64,000 bases of DNA from assembly GCF_000758725.1 (NCBI RefSeq), contig NZ_CP009428.1, positions 6,386,001 to 6,450,000 of the forward strand, written 5' to 3'. The number at the start of each line of letters is the position of its first letter. Position 1 is the stretch's first letter. The stretch comes from Paenibacillus odorifer. GTDB taxonomy: Bacteria; Bacillota; Bacilli; Paenibacillales; Paenibacillaceae. Below the pieces are notes generated by a model. That model saw only the letters and a list, made by a program, of their open reading frames with translations, had not been told where the DNA came from and searched no databases. Shown here piece after piece: positions 17,028-25,582 of this stretch. The position numbers were made by a program, and so were the translations under genes.

Positions 17028-18215
17028 TTATAACTTCAATGCCAGCTCCTTATGCAGCTGCAAATCTTCCTCCACATCCTGCCCATAAAGATGCACGCTC
17101 ATCACGACCCCCATGCTGGCCATATTAATCAGAAGAGACGTGCCTCCATAACTGATAAACGGAAGTGTTATTCCTGTCAACGGCATCAGGCCGATAAAAG
17201 CTCCAACATTCTCAAGAATTTGATACAACAGCATAGCCGTAATTCCAATGATTAGAAATGGTCCGCTACGCTCCTTACTCTCGAGAGCAATCAATATCAT
17301 CCGATGCAGCAAAATAAAAAAGAGCAAGAGAAGCAGCGCAGACCCCACAAATCCAAACTCCTCGGCAATCTGCACGAATATCGCATCCGAATAGGTATAT
17401 GGGACACGATTATTCTGCACAGAGCTGCCCTGCATATATCCCTCTCCACTCATTCCCCCGGAGGCTATAGCTAATTTGGCATTTTTCGTGTGATAGCTTG
17501 CCTTATCTGTCGCTAAATCAGGTACCAGCCAAGGGTCAAACCGCTCCACTAAATGATCCTTACCAATGCCTTCAAAAAAATTGACTGCTTCATCATGATA
17601 GTTTATATAGCTCAAAATCCCAGCAAGACCAATCCCACCCACTATAAGCAAGCCGATGAGCGCATGCGACAATTTGATGTTCCCAATCCATAAAAGTCCA
17701 ATTAATATTACGATGTAACTAAGGGCATTTCCCAAATCATTTTGCATAATCACTATTCCAAATGGAATGAACGTAAGAATGGTGAGAGGAACAATTCCTT
17801 TCCAGAAGGTTAAGGTAGACCCTTGTTTTCGAATTAAGATCGATGATAAAAAAAGAATTAATACCAATTTAAACAGCTCGGCAGGCTGAAACCTAAGTCC
17901 ACCGATCTCAAGTCCCAATTGAGCACCGTTCTCTACTTTACCAATAAAACTAACCGACACTAACAAGACTAAGCCCAAGAGATAAATATAAAGTGCATGT
18001 TTAACAAATATCTTAAAGTCCACAAAAGCGAGCACAATAAAAACCACAAAACCTAAAATATAGTATTTAAGCATTTGTAAATGAAAGCCATCCAATTTCA
18101 TCGGAGGCGTTATTCTTCCATTAGTTACACTGTATATTGAAAAAATACTAATCACCATCAGCAAAATCAGAACAGTAACAATTACCTTATCAATCCTTTT
18201 GAACTTTTGAAGCAT
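17028..18215 (-). CDS. rodA: FtsW/RodA/SpoVE family glycosyltransferase, RodA-like (copy 1)
   Basis: SEDS-family polytopic membrane protein polymerising peptidoglycan from lipid II with a partner class B PBP. It has about ten membrane segments. Family motifs are visible: NGAQLGLEIGGLRFQPAELFKL, the DLGNALSY segment, YTYSDAIFVQIAEEFGFVGSALLLLLF and LMPLTGITLPFISYGGTSLLINM. The ATG at 18215 has AAGGGG at 7 nt; a TTG two codons earlier abuts it. It closely resembles the gene at 18743-19927 throughout. It is followed by spoIIR. Confidence 0.9.
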   Translation of the reverse strand: MLQKFKRIDKVIVTVLILLMVISIFSIYSVTNGRITPPMKLDGFHLQMLKYYILGFVVFIVLAFVDFKIFVKHALYIYLLGLVLLVSVSFIGKVENGAQLGLEIGGLRFQPAELFKLVLILFLSSILIRKQGSTLTFWKGIVPLTILTFIPFGIVIMQNDLGNALSYIVILIGLLWIGNIKLSHALIGLLIVGGIGLAGILSYINYHDEAVNFFEGIGKDHLVERFDPWLVPDLATDKASYHTKNAKLAIASGGMSGEGYMQGSSVQNNRVPYTYSDAIFVQIAEEFGFVGSALLLLLFFILLHRMILIALESKERSGPFLIIGITAMLLYQILENVGAFIGLMPLTGITLPFISYGGTSLLINMASMGVVMSVHLYGQDVEEDLQLHKELALKL

Positions 18216-18386
18216 CTGCAAGCCCCTTACTCTGTTAAGGTTTCAACTCTCCTCTCTCAGGGAAAGTCGTTCCTTTCTATTGTAAAACATTCGTCAATAT
18301 AATTCCAAATTTATGTAGCCAATCTATAAAATATCTTTCTATTAAAATTACACTCTGACGTGATTTTACTCTATAATCCAAACCTA

Positions 18387-18565
18387 TCGGACTCAGTAGA
18401 CTTTATTTATGGATTTATTGCTCCACGGGAACTTTTGCGGACTCCAGAGTCGTTATTACTTGCCATTTTGCAGTAAATCCAGTCTTTTTGATCAAATAAC
18501 GTCTTTGCGGTCCGATACTATCCAATAAGTAGTTAATATTCGAATATAAGGGCATCTGAGTCCGA
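18387..18565. repeat. 179-bp element with TCGGACTCAG/CTGAGTCCGA inverted ends
   Basis: The stretch begins TCGGACTCAG (18387-18396) and ends CTGAGTCCGA (18556-18565), a perfect 10-bp terminal inverted repeat. Its length, 179 bp, equals that of four units in the array at 49.4-50.4 kb that have the same ends. The interior looks different from those units by eye, though it also holds GCGGACTCC and GGTCCGA words. No ORF is present. Confidence 0.7.
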
Positions 18566-18570
18566 GTCAG

Positions 18571-18610
18571 GATACAAATACAAATACAAATACGAATACG
18601 AATACGAATT
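18571..18610. repeat. Hexanucleotide microsatellite
   Basis: About six copies of AATAC(A/G) in tandem, shifting from AATACA to AATACG, directly after the 179-bp element in the spacer between the two rodA genes. Confidence 0.8.
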
Positions 18611-18675
18611 ACTTCCAGCCAGCTTACCTGAAACGGTCCGTATTACGTATTACACCAATCCGACGAAGCCGTCCA

Positions 18676-18733
18676 CCATCAAAAAGAACCGCCAGCCCCC
18701 TATTAAACAATAAGGACCTGACGGTTCTATTTT
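18676..18733 (-). terminator. Terminator of the second rodA gene
   Basis: AGAACCGTCAG/CTGGCGGTTCT arms (one G-T pair) around an AT-rich loop, with five T following on the minus strand. It lies just after the gene ending at 18743. Confidence 0.85.
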
Positions 18734-18742
18734 ATTTCGTGG

Positions 18743-19927
18743 TTACACCTGTTTGGCAGCTGCATAAGGAGTAGGTTTAGGAAAATCTTCTTCTACTTCT
18801 TGCCCGTGCAGGCGCACACTCATTACCAGCCCGATGCTGGCCATATTGATGAGCAGTGATGTACCCCCGAAGCTGATGAAAGGTAGCGTAATACCAGTCA
18901 AAGGCATCAAGCCGATAAATGCGCCGATATTCTCAAAAATCTGATATAGCATCATGGCGACAATTCCGACAATCAAGAACGGCCCGGCTCTATCCTTACA
19001 CTCCAGCGCAATCAGAATCATTCGGTGAATGAGGATAAAGTACAGCAGCAGCAGCAGCGCCGCCCCCACAAAACCGAATTCCTCGGCAATTTGCACGAAA
19101 ATGGAGTCCGAGTAGGTATATGGCACACGATTCGTTTGAACGGAATCTCCCTTCATATAGCCATCACCACTCATTCCTCCAGAAGCAATAGCAATTCTAG
19201 CATTGGTGGTATGATACTTAGCCTTTTCTGTTGCCTTTTCGGGAACAAGCCAAGGATCAAAACGTTCAATCCAGTGAGATCGCCCAATATCCGTAAGAAA
19301 GGTTTTAATTTCATCGTGATAATGGATATAACTCATAATTCCCGCAATCGCAGAACTAGCCACGATGACCAGCCCGATTAATGCATGCGTGTATTTAATA
19401 TTGCCAATCCACAACAGACCCGCAAGAATCACAACGTAAGACAAGGCATTCCCAAGGTCATTTTGGGTAAGAACAATAAGAAATGGAAACAAGGTCAGAA
19501 GGCCGAGTGGCACAACATCCCGCCAGAACAGAAGCTTACTCTTATTCTTGCGGACAAGCATGGCCGCCAGAAAAAGAATCAATATCAGCTTGAACAGCTC
19601 AGCAGGCTGCAGACTCAGACCCCCAGGCAGGGTCAACCAGCCTTGCGCATTATTTTTGGTCTCGCCCAAAAAGCTGACGAGCACCAGCATCCCTATCCCA
19701 AATAAATAAATATATATCGCATATTTCACTAAAATTCTGTAGTCCAAAAAGGTCATTCCAATAAAAGCCACAAAACCAATAGCATAATACATCATCATAC
19801 GAATATGATGTCCGTCCAGCTTCTCTCTTCCATGAGTAACGCTATATATGGCGAAGATGCTGACAACCATGAGTAATAACAGAACGACTACAATAGCACC
19901 ATCAATCTTTTTAATCTTCTGAAGCAC
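18743..19927 (-). CDS. rodA: FtsW/RodA/SpoVE family glycosyltransferase, RodA-like (copy 2)
   Basis: A second SEDS peptidoglycan polymerase, 394 aa, with the same motif set as its neighbour: GGLSLQPAELFKL, the DLGNALSY segment, YTYSDSIFVQIAEEFGFVGAALLLLLYF and LMPLTGITLPFISFGGTSLLINM. The two proteins align end to end without visible large gaps. This points to tandem duplication followed by divergence. The start is GTG with GGGAGG at 6-7 nt. The two copies have separate terminators or spacers, so they may be expressed under different conditions. Confidence 0.9.
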   Translation of the reverse strand: MLQKIKKIDGAIVVVLLLLMVVSIFAIYSVTHGREKLDGHHIRMMMYYAIGFVAFIGMTFLDYRILVKYAIYIYLFGIGMLVLVSFLGETKNNAQGWLTLPGGLSLQPAELFKLILILFLAAMLVRKNKSKLLFWRDVVPLGLLTLFPFLIVLTQNDLGNALSYVVILAGLLWIGNIKYTHALIGLVIVASSAIAGIMSYIHYHDEIKTFLTDIGRSHWIERFDPWLVPEKATEKAKYHTTNARIAIASGGMSGDGYMKGDSVQTNRVPYTYSDSIFVQIAEEFGFVGAALLLLLYFILIHRMILIALECKDRAGPFLIVGIVAMMLYQIFENIGAFIGLMPLTGITLPFISFGGTSLLINMASIGLVMSVRLHGQEVEEDFPKPTPYAAAKQV

Positions 19928-20067
19928 GCTCTGCCTCCCTACTCTATATCTGGGCTTTCTTTATGATCCCCTAAGAAATCCTGCTAAATTCTATTGTAAA
20001 GGAAGTCGGATTGAAAATACAATTTCTCTACCCCGGACAAAATGAACCCTCTGCATAGCAGGCAATA

Positions 20068-21039
20068 TTATCTCGTTATGCCTAGCACATGACGCGGGAT
20101 TCCAGCCAGATCATTAATGGTGATAATCTCGGTCCAATGGCCCGCTGCCGCAAGGAGTGCAGCGACTTGCTCAGCTTGACCGAAGCCAAGCTCAAAGCCG
20201 ATCAGGCGCGGCGGTGCCGGGAGCAGCGTTAGCTGCTCCATCATACGGCGGTACGGGTCCAGCCCGTCCGCTCCGCCATCCAGCGCAGTGCGCGGCTCAT
20301 GGTCGCGCACCTCACGCTGCAGCCCGGCGATATCCTCACCGGGGATGTACGGCGGGTTGGAGACGAGAATATCCGTCTCCATCCCCGCGAACGGCTCGAG
20401 CAGATCGCCGAGCCGAAAGTCCACAGCTGTGCCATTGCGCAAAGCGTTGCGCTCGGCCACAGCCAGAGCCGCCGGCGAAATATCGCCGGCGCAGACCCGC
20501 CACGCCGGCGCTTCCGCCGCCAACGTGACGGAGATCGCTCCGCTGCCGGCGCCGATATCGACGGCGGCCAGCGGTCTTGCGGCGCCTCCGTTGCGGGCCG
20601 CAGCGCCGCCCGCGCTATCCAGCGCCGCTTCGCCCGGCGTTACAACGCCGTTCGGCCAAAGCTCCGCGCCGTAACGTAAAATCGCCTCGACAAGCAGCTC
20701 CGTCTCCGGCCGCGGAATAAGCACGTCAGGCGTCACCTCAAAAGGCCGCCCGTAAAATTCTTGCTCGCCGATGATATACTGCACCGGCTCACCAGCGCCC
20801 CGGCGGGTAACTCCCGCCTCAAATGCTTCCTTAACCGCTGCTGGAAAAGGATCTGCCAACGCCATATAATAAGCTGCGCCAGACACTCCAAGCACATGCT
20901 CCAGCAGCAATTGTGCACTGCGCTGCGGTTCATTGCAGCCGCTCCGGCTCAAAAAAGAAGAAGCCTCCGCAAAGGCTTCCCGGATGCTTTTGACTTCCGA
21001 CATGACATATACGCCATCGTTCAAAGCATTATTCTCCAT
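20068..21039 (-). CDS. prmC: Release factor glutamine methyltransferase
   Basis: PrmC (HemK) methylates the glutamine of the GGQ motif in release factors RF1 and RF2 using S-adenosylmethionine. Signatures are YIIGEQEFYGRPFEVTPDVLIPRPETELLV, the SAM loop AVDIGAGSGAISVTLA and the catalytic NPPYIPGEDI. A low-complexity insert rich in Ala and Gly (about residues 153-173) precedes the SAM loop and is locally very GC-rich. The start is ambiguous: ATG 21039 overlaps the prfA stop, TTG 21024 has GGAG at 8 nt, and ATG 21003 begins MSEVKSIREAFAEA, closest to relatives. It is coupled to prfA, its substrate's gene. Confidence 0.93.
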   Translation of the reverse strand: MENNALNDGVYVMSEVKSIREAFAEASSFLSRSGCNEPQRSAQLLLEHVLGVSGAAYYMALADPFPAAVKEAFEAGVTRRGAGEPVQYIIGEQEFYGRPFEVTPDVLIPRPETELLVEAILRYGAELWPNGVVTPGEAALDSAGGAAARNGGAARPLAAVDIGAGSGAISVTLAAEAPAWRVCAGDISPAALAVAERNALRNGTAVDFRLGDLLEPFAGMETDILVSNPPYIPGEDIAGLQREVRDHEPRTALDGGADGLDPYRRMMEQLTLLPAPPRLIGFELGFGQAEQVAALLAAAGHWTEIITINDLAGIPRHVLGITR

Positions 21040-22105
21040 TATCCATATTATCCATCAAGTCAGCTTGTTCAGCGATTGAAAGGGCTGAGATAATTTCAGT
21101 GATTTCTCCGTTCATAACCTGCTCCAAACGGTGCAGTGTCAGGCCAATACGATGGTCTGTAACCCGGCTCTGCGGGAAGTTATACGTCCGAATGCGCTCA
21201 CTACGGTCACCCGTACCTACTTTACTCTTCCGTTCACCAGCATACTTCGCTTCTTCTTCCTGCCGTTTCATATCAGAGATACGGGCACGAAGCACTTGCA
21301 GCGCTTTTTCTTTATTGGAGTTCTGTGACTTACCGTCCTGACAGGTAGCAACGATGCCTGTAGGTACATGGGTTACACGTACTGCAGACTTGGTCGTATT
21401 TACAGACTGTCCGCCTGCACCACTTGAACAGAAGGTATCCACGCGAATATCTTTATCATGGATCTCGATCTCAAAAGCCTCAGCTTCCGGCATCACGGAC
21501 ACCGTAGAAGTAGAGGTATGAATACGACCTCCGGATTCGGTCGCTGGGATACGTTGTACGCGATGCGCACCACTTTCGTATTTCAGCTTACTGTATGCAC
21601 CACGGCCGTTAATAAGGAAGATTACCTCTTTGAATCCACCAAGATCACTCGCGTTAACATCCATTAACTCAACGCGCCATCCTTGTGCATCAGCATAACG
21701 AGTGTACATCCGGTAAAGATCTGAAGCGAACAATGCTGCTTCATCTCCACCCGCTGCACCACGAATTTCAACGATTACGTTCTTATCATCATTCGGGTCT
21801 TTAGGCAGCAGCAACACGCGGATTCTCTCTTCCAGCTCCACTTGACGTTTGGAAAGGTCATCAATTTCCATCTTAACCATTTCTTTCATCTCATCATCAA
21901 GCTTTTCGCCTTGCATCTGCTTAGCAGCTTCAAGCTCTTCCATTACACTCTTATATTCAGTATACGCCTCAAATGCGGGCTGTAGGTCTGATTGTTCTTT
22001 GGAATAGTCCCTCAGTTTCTTACTGTCGTTTGCAACATCCGGATCACAAAGCAGTTCACTGAGCTTCTCATAGCGGTCCGCCAGGGATTGCAATCGGTCC
22101 AACAA
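21029..22105 (-). CDS. prfA: Peptide chain release factor 1
   Basis: RF1 recognises UAA and UAG stop codons and triggers peptide release. It has 358 aa. The GGQ motif is in CSSGAGGQSVNTTKSAVR, and the stop-codon-reading PxT motif is present as PAT in VQRIPATESGGRIHTST. The start is TTG with AGGAGAGG upstream. The 3' end overlaps prmC by 11 nt, coupling factor and modifying enzyme. Confidence 0.98.
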   Translation of the reverse strand: MLDRLQSLADRYEKLSELLCDPDVANDSKKLRDYSKEQSDLQPAFEAYTEYKSVMEELEAAKQMQGEKLDDEMKEMVKMEIDDLSKRQVELEERIRVLLLPKDPNDDKNVIVEIRGAAGGDEAALFASDLYRMYTRYADAQGWRVELMDVNASDLGGFKEVIFLINGRGAYSKLKYESGAHRVQRIPATESGGRIHTSTSTVSVMPEAEAFEIEIHDKDIRVDTFCSSGAGGQSVNTTKSAVRVTHVPTGIVATCQDGKSQNSNKEKALQVLRARISDMKRQEEEAKYAGERKSKVGTGDRSERIRTYNFPQSRVTDHRIGLTLHRLEQVMNGEITEIISALSIAEQADLMDNMDNGE

Positions 22106-22255
22106 GGGAATTCACCTCTCCTGATTCAATTTCAAATTCGCAAATATAACATCAAATTTGTACTGTCATAAAAATAGATATACGACTTTATATTATACCA
22201 AAGATATTGTGAAATGGCTACAGTTCCGTACGCACAATACCTTAATAAAAAGCTT

Positions 22256-22313
22256 ATATTTTTAAAAAGGATCATCCCAGCAATAGAAACTCCCACTGCT
22301 CGAGATGACCCCT
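22256..22313 (-). terminator. Terminator of ychF
   Basis: GGTCATC...GATGATCC arms with inner AGCA/TGCT pairing and a following T-run (TTTTTAAAAA) on the minus strand. Confidence 0.65.
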
Positions 22314-22338
22314 ATATCATTCGTACACTTAAACCTTC

Positions 22339-23439
22339 TTAAACGTTAAAACGGAAATGCATTACGTCGCCGTCTTGCACCAAATATTCTTTACCTTCAA
22401 GACGCAGTTGACCACGTTCCTTCGCACCGTTCATGGAACCAGCTGCCACAAGATCCGCGTAAGCCACTACTTCAGCACGGATAAATCCCCGTTCGAAATC
22501 TGTATGAATTACACCGGCAGCTCCAGGTGCTTTGGTGCCGCGACGAATCGTCCACGCCCGAACTTCCTGAACGCCTGCTGTGAAATACGTATACAAGCCA
22601 AGCAGTTTATAAGCCGCTTTAATCAACCGGTTAAGGCCGGATTCTTCCAGTCCCAGCTCTTCCAGGAACATAGCTTTATCTTCACCTTCAAGCTCAGCAA
22701 TTTCTGCTTCCACCTTAGCACTGATCGGAACAACTTCTGCACCTTCAGTAGCTGCAAAATCGCGAACTTGCTGTACATAAGGATTGTCCTCAGCACTTGC
22801 CACTTCATCTTCACTTACATTCGCCGCATACAGCACTGGCTTCAATGTTAACAAATGAAGATCACGGATAATAAGCTTCTCGTCATCAGACAATTCTATA
22901 CTACGTGCAGGTTTATCTTCGTAGAGCACTTCTTTGACGCGTTCTAGCAGCTCAACTTCTTGAGCGTATTTCTTGTCGCCGCCTTTGATATTCTTACGGG
23001 AACGCTCAATCCGCTTCTCAATGCTCTCAATATCAGCAAGAATCAACTCCAGATTAATGGTCTGGATGTCGCTGATCGGATTTACCTTTCCATCAACGTG
23101 GGTAACGTTCTCATCTTCAAAACAACGAACCACATGCACGATAGCATCTACTTCACGGATATGGGCCAGGAACTTGTTGCCTAGTCCTTCTCCTTTACTG
23201 GCACCACGCACGAGACCAGCAATATCAACAAATTCAAAAGCAGTAGGTACGGTCTTGTTCGGCTGTACCAGCTCAGTCAGTTTATCAAGACGTTCGTCTG
23301 GAACTTCAACAACACCAACGTTAGGGTCAATGGTACAAAAAGGGTAGTTAGCGGATTCTGCACCCGCTTGCGTTATCGCATTAAACAATGTGGATTTTCC
23401 TACGTTAGGAAGACCGACGATTCCAGCTTTCAAAGCCAT
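22339..23439 (-). CDS. ychF: YchF/Ola1-family translation-associated ATPase
   Basis: Obg-like P-loop protein that binds ribosomes and hydrolyses ATP rather than GTP. The P-loop is GLPNVGKST (residues 8-16), and the switch region includes DIAGLVRGASKGEGLGNKFL. The usual G4 motif NKxD is replaced by NVSE, the NxxE form linked to ATP preference. A TGS domain ends with KEYLVQDGDVMHFRFNV. It has 366 aa, standard. AGGAG lies upstream of the ATG. Confidence 0.96.
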   Translation of the reverse strand: MALKAGIVGLPNVGKSTLFNAITQAGAESANYPFCTIDPNVGVVEVPDERLDKLTELVQPNKTVPTAFEFVDIAGLVRGASKGEGLGNKFLAHIREVDAIVHVVRCFEDENVTHVDGKVNPISDIQTINLELILADIESIEKRIERSRKNIKGGDKKYAQEVELLERVKEVLYEDKPARSIELSDDEKLIIRDLHLLTLKPVLYAANVSEDEVASAEDNPYVQQVRDFAATEGAEVVPISAKVEAEIAELEGEDKAMFLEELGLEESGLNRLIKAAYKLLGLYTYFTAGVQEVRAWTIRRGTKAPGAAGVIHTDFERGFIRAEVVAYADLVAAGSMNGAKERGQLRLEGKEYLVQDGDVMHFRFNV

Positions 23440-23539
23440 TTATATGACAACTCCTATTTTCAGCTAAATTGATCATCCGAATAAGCTATACGATCTAAAC
23501 CATTATATATTAGAACATATTCGCCAGCAACACCGGATG

Positions 23540-24907
23540 TCAGGCAGATGTGTCCGAACGCGCAAGCTCTAATACCTTTTTTATCGCCGGCTGGTCCAGT
23601 AATGGCTTAGATTTATCCGGATCAACCTCCACATCAGGCACAGTCTTTACCTCTTCATTACAACTTCCATCAGAATTCAGACCCATTTCAAAGGAAAACC
23701 TGAAGAGATAACCGCTATTAGGCAATGCAACAACAAGCGGATCTATCCCTAGTCCATCCCCACCTGTCCTGCCGCCTACAACCGTTGCAAACCCGGTGCC
23801 TTTTACAAAGGCTGCAAGACCTTCCGATGATGAATACACAGAGCTATCTACCAGCAAATAGATTTTCCCTTTAAATCCAACAGATTTATTAGGGGTTACT
23901 ACATCATTTGTTTTTCTATATGTCTTAAACATCTTTAAAGCTTCGGTTGGCAGCTTGGGCAGTTGCTCATCTTTGATGCCAGCAATAGGTTGTTGCCCCT
24001 TTGTAATCTGACGTGCTTGCATAAAGGTCTCCGCATATTTGCCTCTTGTATAAAGTAAGTATGTATTGTATTCGATAGGTTTATTGATCAACATAGGGAC
24101 AAGATGAATTCTCCAATAATTACTGTTTCCTCCCCCATTTCCGCGGATATCTAATATTAATGTCTTATAGTCCTTTACCTCTATTAAAAAATCATGGATC
24201 TCGGAGCTGTCCATCTCCATGAGACTCCCGTCAAAGCTTTGCATGCCGAGATAAGCGATTCGATCGGGCTCTATAATGACTTTTTTTACATTCCCAGAAG
24301 TCTTTTTTGTTACATCTCCTACTCCATCTCCACCATTATGCATATCGTTATTGATATCATTAGAGCTTTGCTGCTCCGCTAAAGGTTTCTGGTTGTAACG
24401 GGCCAATACGTTAGGCTGCTGAAACACGTTGACCCAAGGCTCAAAACCAAAACCTAACTGAGCATACGTATGTAGATACCAGGGGTATTCTTCCTTGGAT
24501 ATAAAATTTGTATGCCCATTGTTTAATCTGCTAAGGACAAATCTCATACGTTTCAAAAACTCATCATCCGATTTCACGGCTGCTATTTTATTGCGGTATT
24601 CCTCTTTTTTTGCAAGCCAATCCTCTCCATTGAGACGTTTATTCACCTCTAAGAAAGGATAGTTCTCCTCAATAATCTTCCACATGTAATCAAAATCCTC
24701 TAGCCTTTGTTCTACCGTCAATGAAGGCAAAGCTATTTCTGATTGATCTTCAACTACAGCTGAAGAGGCTAGCGGTGCAACCGGACTTGCCTGGACTTGC
24801 TCAGACTCAGATTTCTTCTTTCCTGGTAAATCGCCACTGTTGCAGCTGACCAGTAATAGTAATACTACTGCAGAAACAACCACCCACGATACAGTCCTTG
24901 GCCTCAC
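23540..24907 (-). CDS. S41 family peptidase, lipoprotein
   Basis: A 455-aa extracytoplasmic serine protease of the C-terminal-processing family. The N-terminus has a signal peptide with lipobox LVSC (C22). An N-terminal domain (about 65-170) precedes the catalytic core. The core shows LILDIRGNGGGNSNYWR and the nucleophile region DSSVYSSSEGLAAFVKGTG, followed by VVGGRTGGDGLG. No PDZ domain is obvious, as in the peptidase_S41 proteins resembling tricorn/IRBP types rather than CtpA. The substrate is unknown. It stands alone between ychF and the GNAT gene with about 100-170 bp on each side. Confidence 0.85.
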   Translation of the reverse strand: MRPRTVSWVVVSAVVLLLLVSCNSGDLPGKKKSESEQVQASPVAPLASSAVVEDQSEIALPSLTVEQRLEDFDYMWKIIEENYPFLEVNKRLNGEDWLAKKEEYRNKIAAVKSDDEFLKRMRFVLSRLNNGHTNFISKEEYPWYLHTYAQLGFGFEPWVNVFQQPNVLARYNQKPLAEQQSSNDINNDMHNGGDGVGDVTKKTSGNVKKVIIEPDRIAYLGMQSFDGSLMEMDSSEIHDFLIEVKDYKTLILDIRGNGGGNSNYWRIHLVPMLINKPIEYNTYLLYTRGKYAETFMQARQITKGQQPIAGIKDEQLPKLPTEALKMFKTYRKTNDVVTPNKSVGFKGKIYLLVDSSVYSSSEGLAAFVKGTGFATVVGGRTGGDGLGIDPLVVALPNSGYLFRFSFEMGLNSDGSCNEEVKTVPDVEVDPDKSKPLLDQPAIKKVLELARSDTSA

Positions 24908-25036
24908 CTTAATCCCCCCTTTTCTCTCTTTATGACTTAATCCATTTTCAGGAATTTATTTTTTAATCATATTTTCCTAATCATCCTAAATCAAATATAT
25001 TTATCACAATTATTTACATAATAATTCAGTAGAACA

Positions 25037-25063
25037 ACAAAAAAGGACCTCTTTCGAGGTCCT
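25037..25063 (-). terminator. Terminator of the GNAT gene
   Basis: A compact perfect hairpin GGACCTC-TTTC-GAGGTCC with six T on the minus strand, just after the gene ending at 25076. Confidence 0.9.
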
Positions 25064-25075
25064 CACACTTATGGA

Positions 25076-25546
25076 CTATAGATCTTTAGACATTGTGATG
25101 TCAGTTACGATATATCCCATTTTTTTGTATAACTCAAATGCGCGATTGTTCTGGCCGAAGACGTGTAACCCGATTTTGGTAACATTCATCTCCCGGGCTT
25201 CTTCATCGAGTGCGATCATAGCCTGCTTGCCATAACCCTTACTCTGGAACGGTTCAAAAACATAAAAATCATAAATGAAAGCCTCGCGGCCGCCTCGGCC
25301 TTCACTTACGTTAAACCAGATATAACCAACCTGTTCATCACTGCTTATTTCTACTATAGAATATAGATAAGCACCATCTGTGTGCAGCCCTTTTGGCAAA
25401 GAGCGTGTTATGGCTTCCTCAGACAGCTTCATCGCGATCTCCGGATCCCAAGCACCGGCGCTGATCTTATCTTCCGCATAATCCCGGGTAGCTTGACCTA
25501 AGAAAAATTGAAAGGCCGACTCATCCATATGGACCAGTTTAATCAT
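25076..25546 (-). CDS. GNAT family N-acetyltransferase
   Basis: A single GNAT domain of 156 aa. The acetyl-CoA loop region is visible as FQSKGYGKQAMIALDEEA (the R/QxxGxG/A motif A), followed by the NNRAFELYKKMGY motif B typical of the family. The substrate cannot be inferred. ATG 25546 is chosen; an in-frame GTG at 25558 abuts the GAGGAAG ribosome site. It follows fni by only about 25-35 bp, so the two are probably cotranscribed. Confidence 0.85.
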   Translation of the reverse strand: MIKLVHMDESAFQFFLGQATRDYAEDKISAGAWDPEIAMKLSEEAITRSLPKGLHTDGAYLYSIVEISSDEQVGYIWFNVSEGRGGREAFIYDFYVFEPFQSKGYGKQAMIALDEEAREMNVTKIGLHVFGQNNRAFELYKKMGYIVTDITMSKDL

Positions 25547-25582
25547 AATCTTACTCACTTCCTCGCTTCAATATTTACCATC

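Noticed and set aside
20157..20679. Overlapping long frames on both strands in the GC-rich part of prmC
   Set aside because: High GC removes stop codons; only the prmC frame has methyltransferase motifs.
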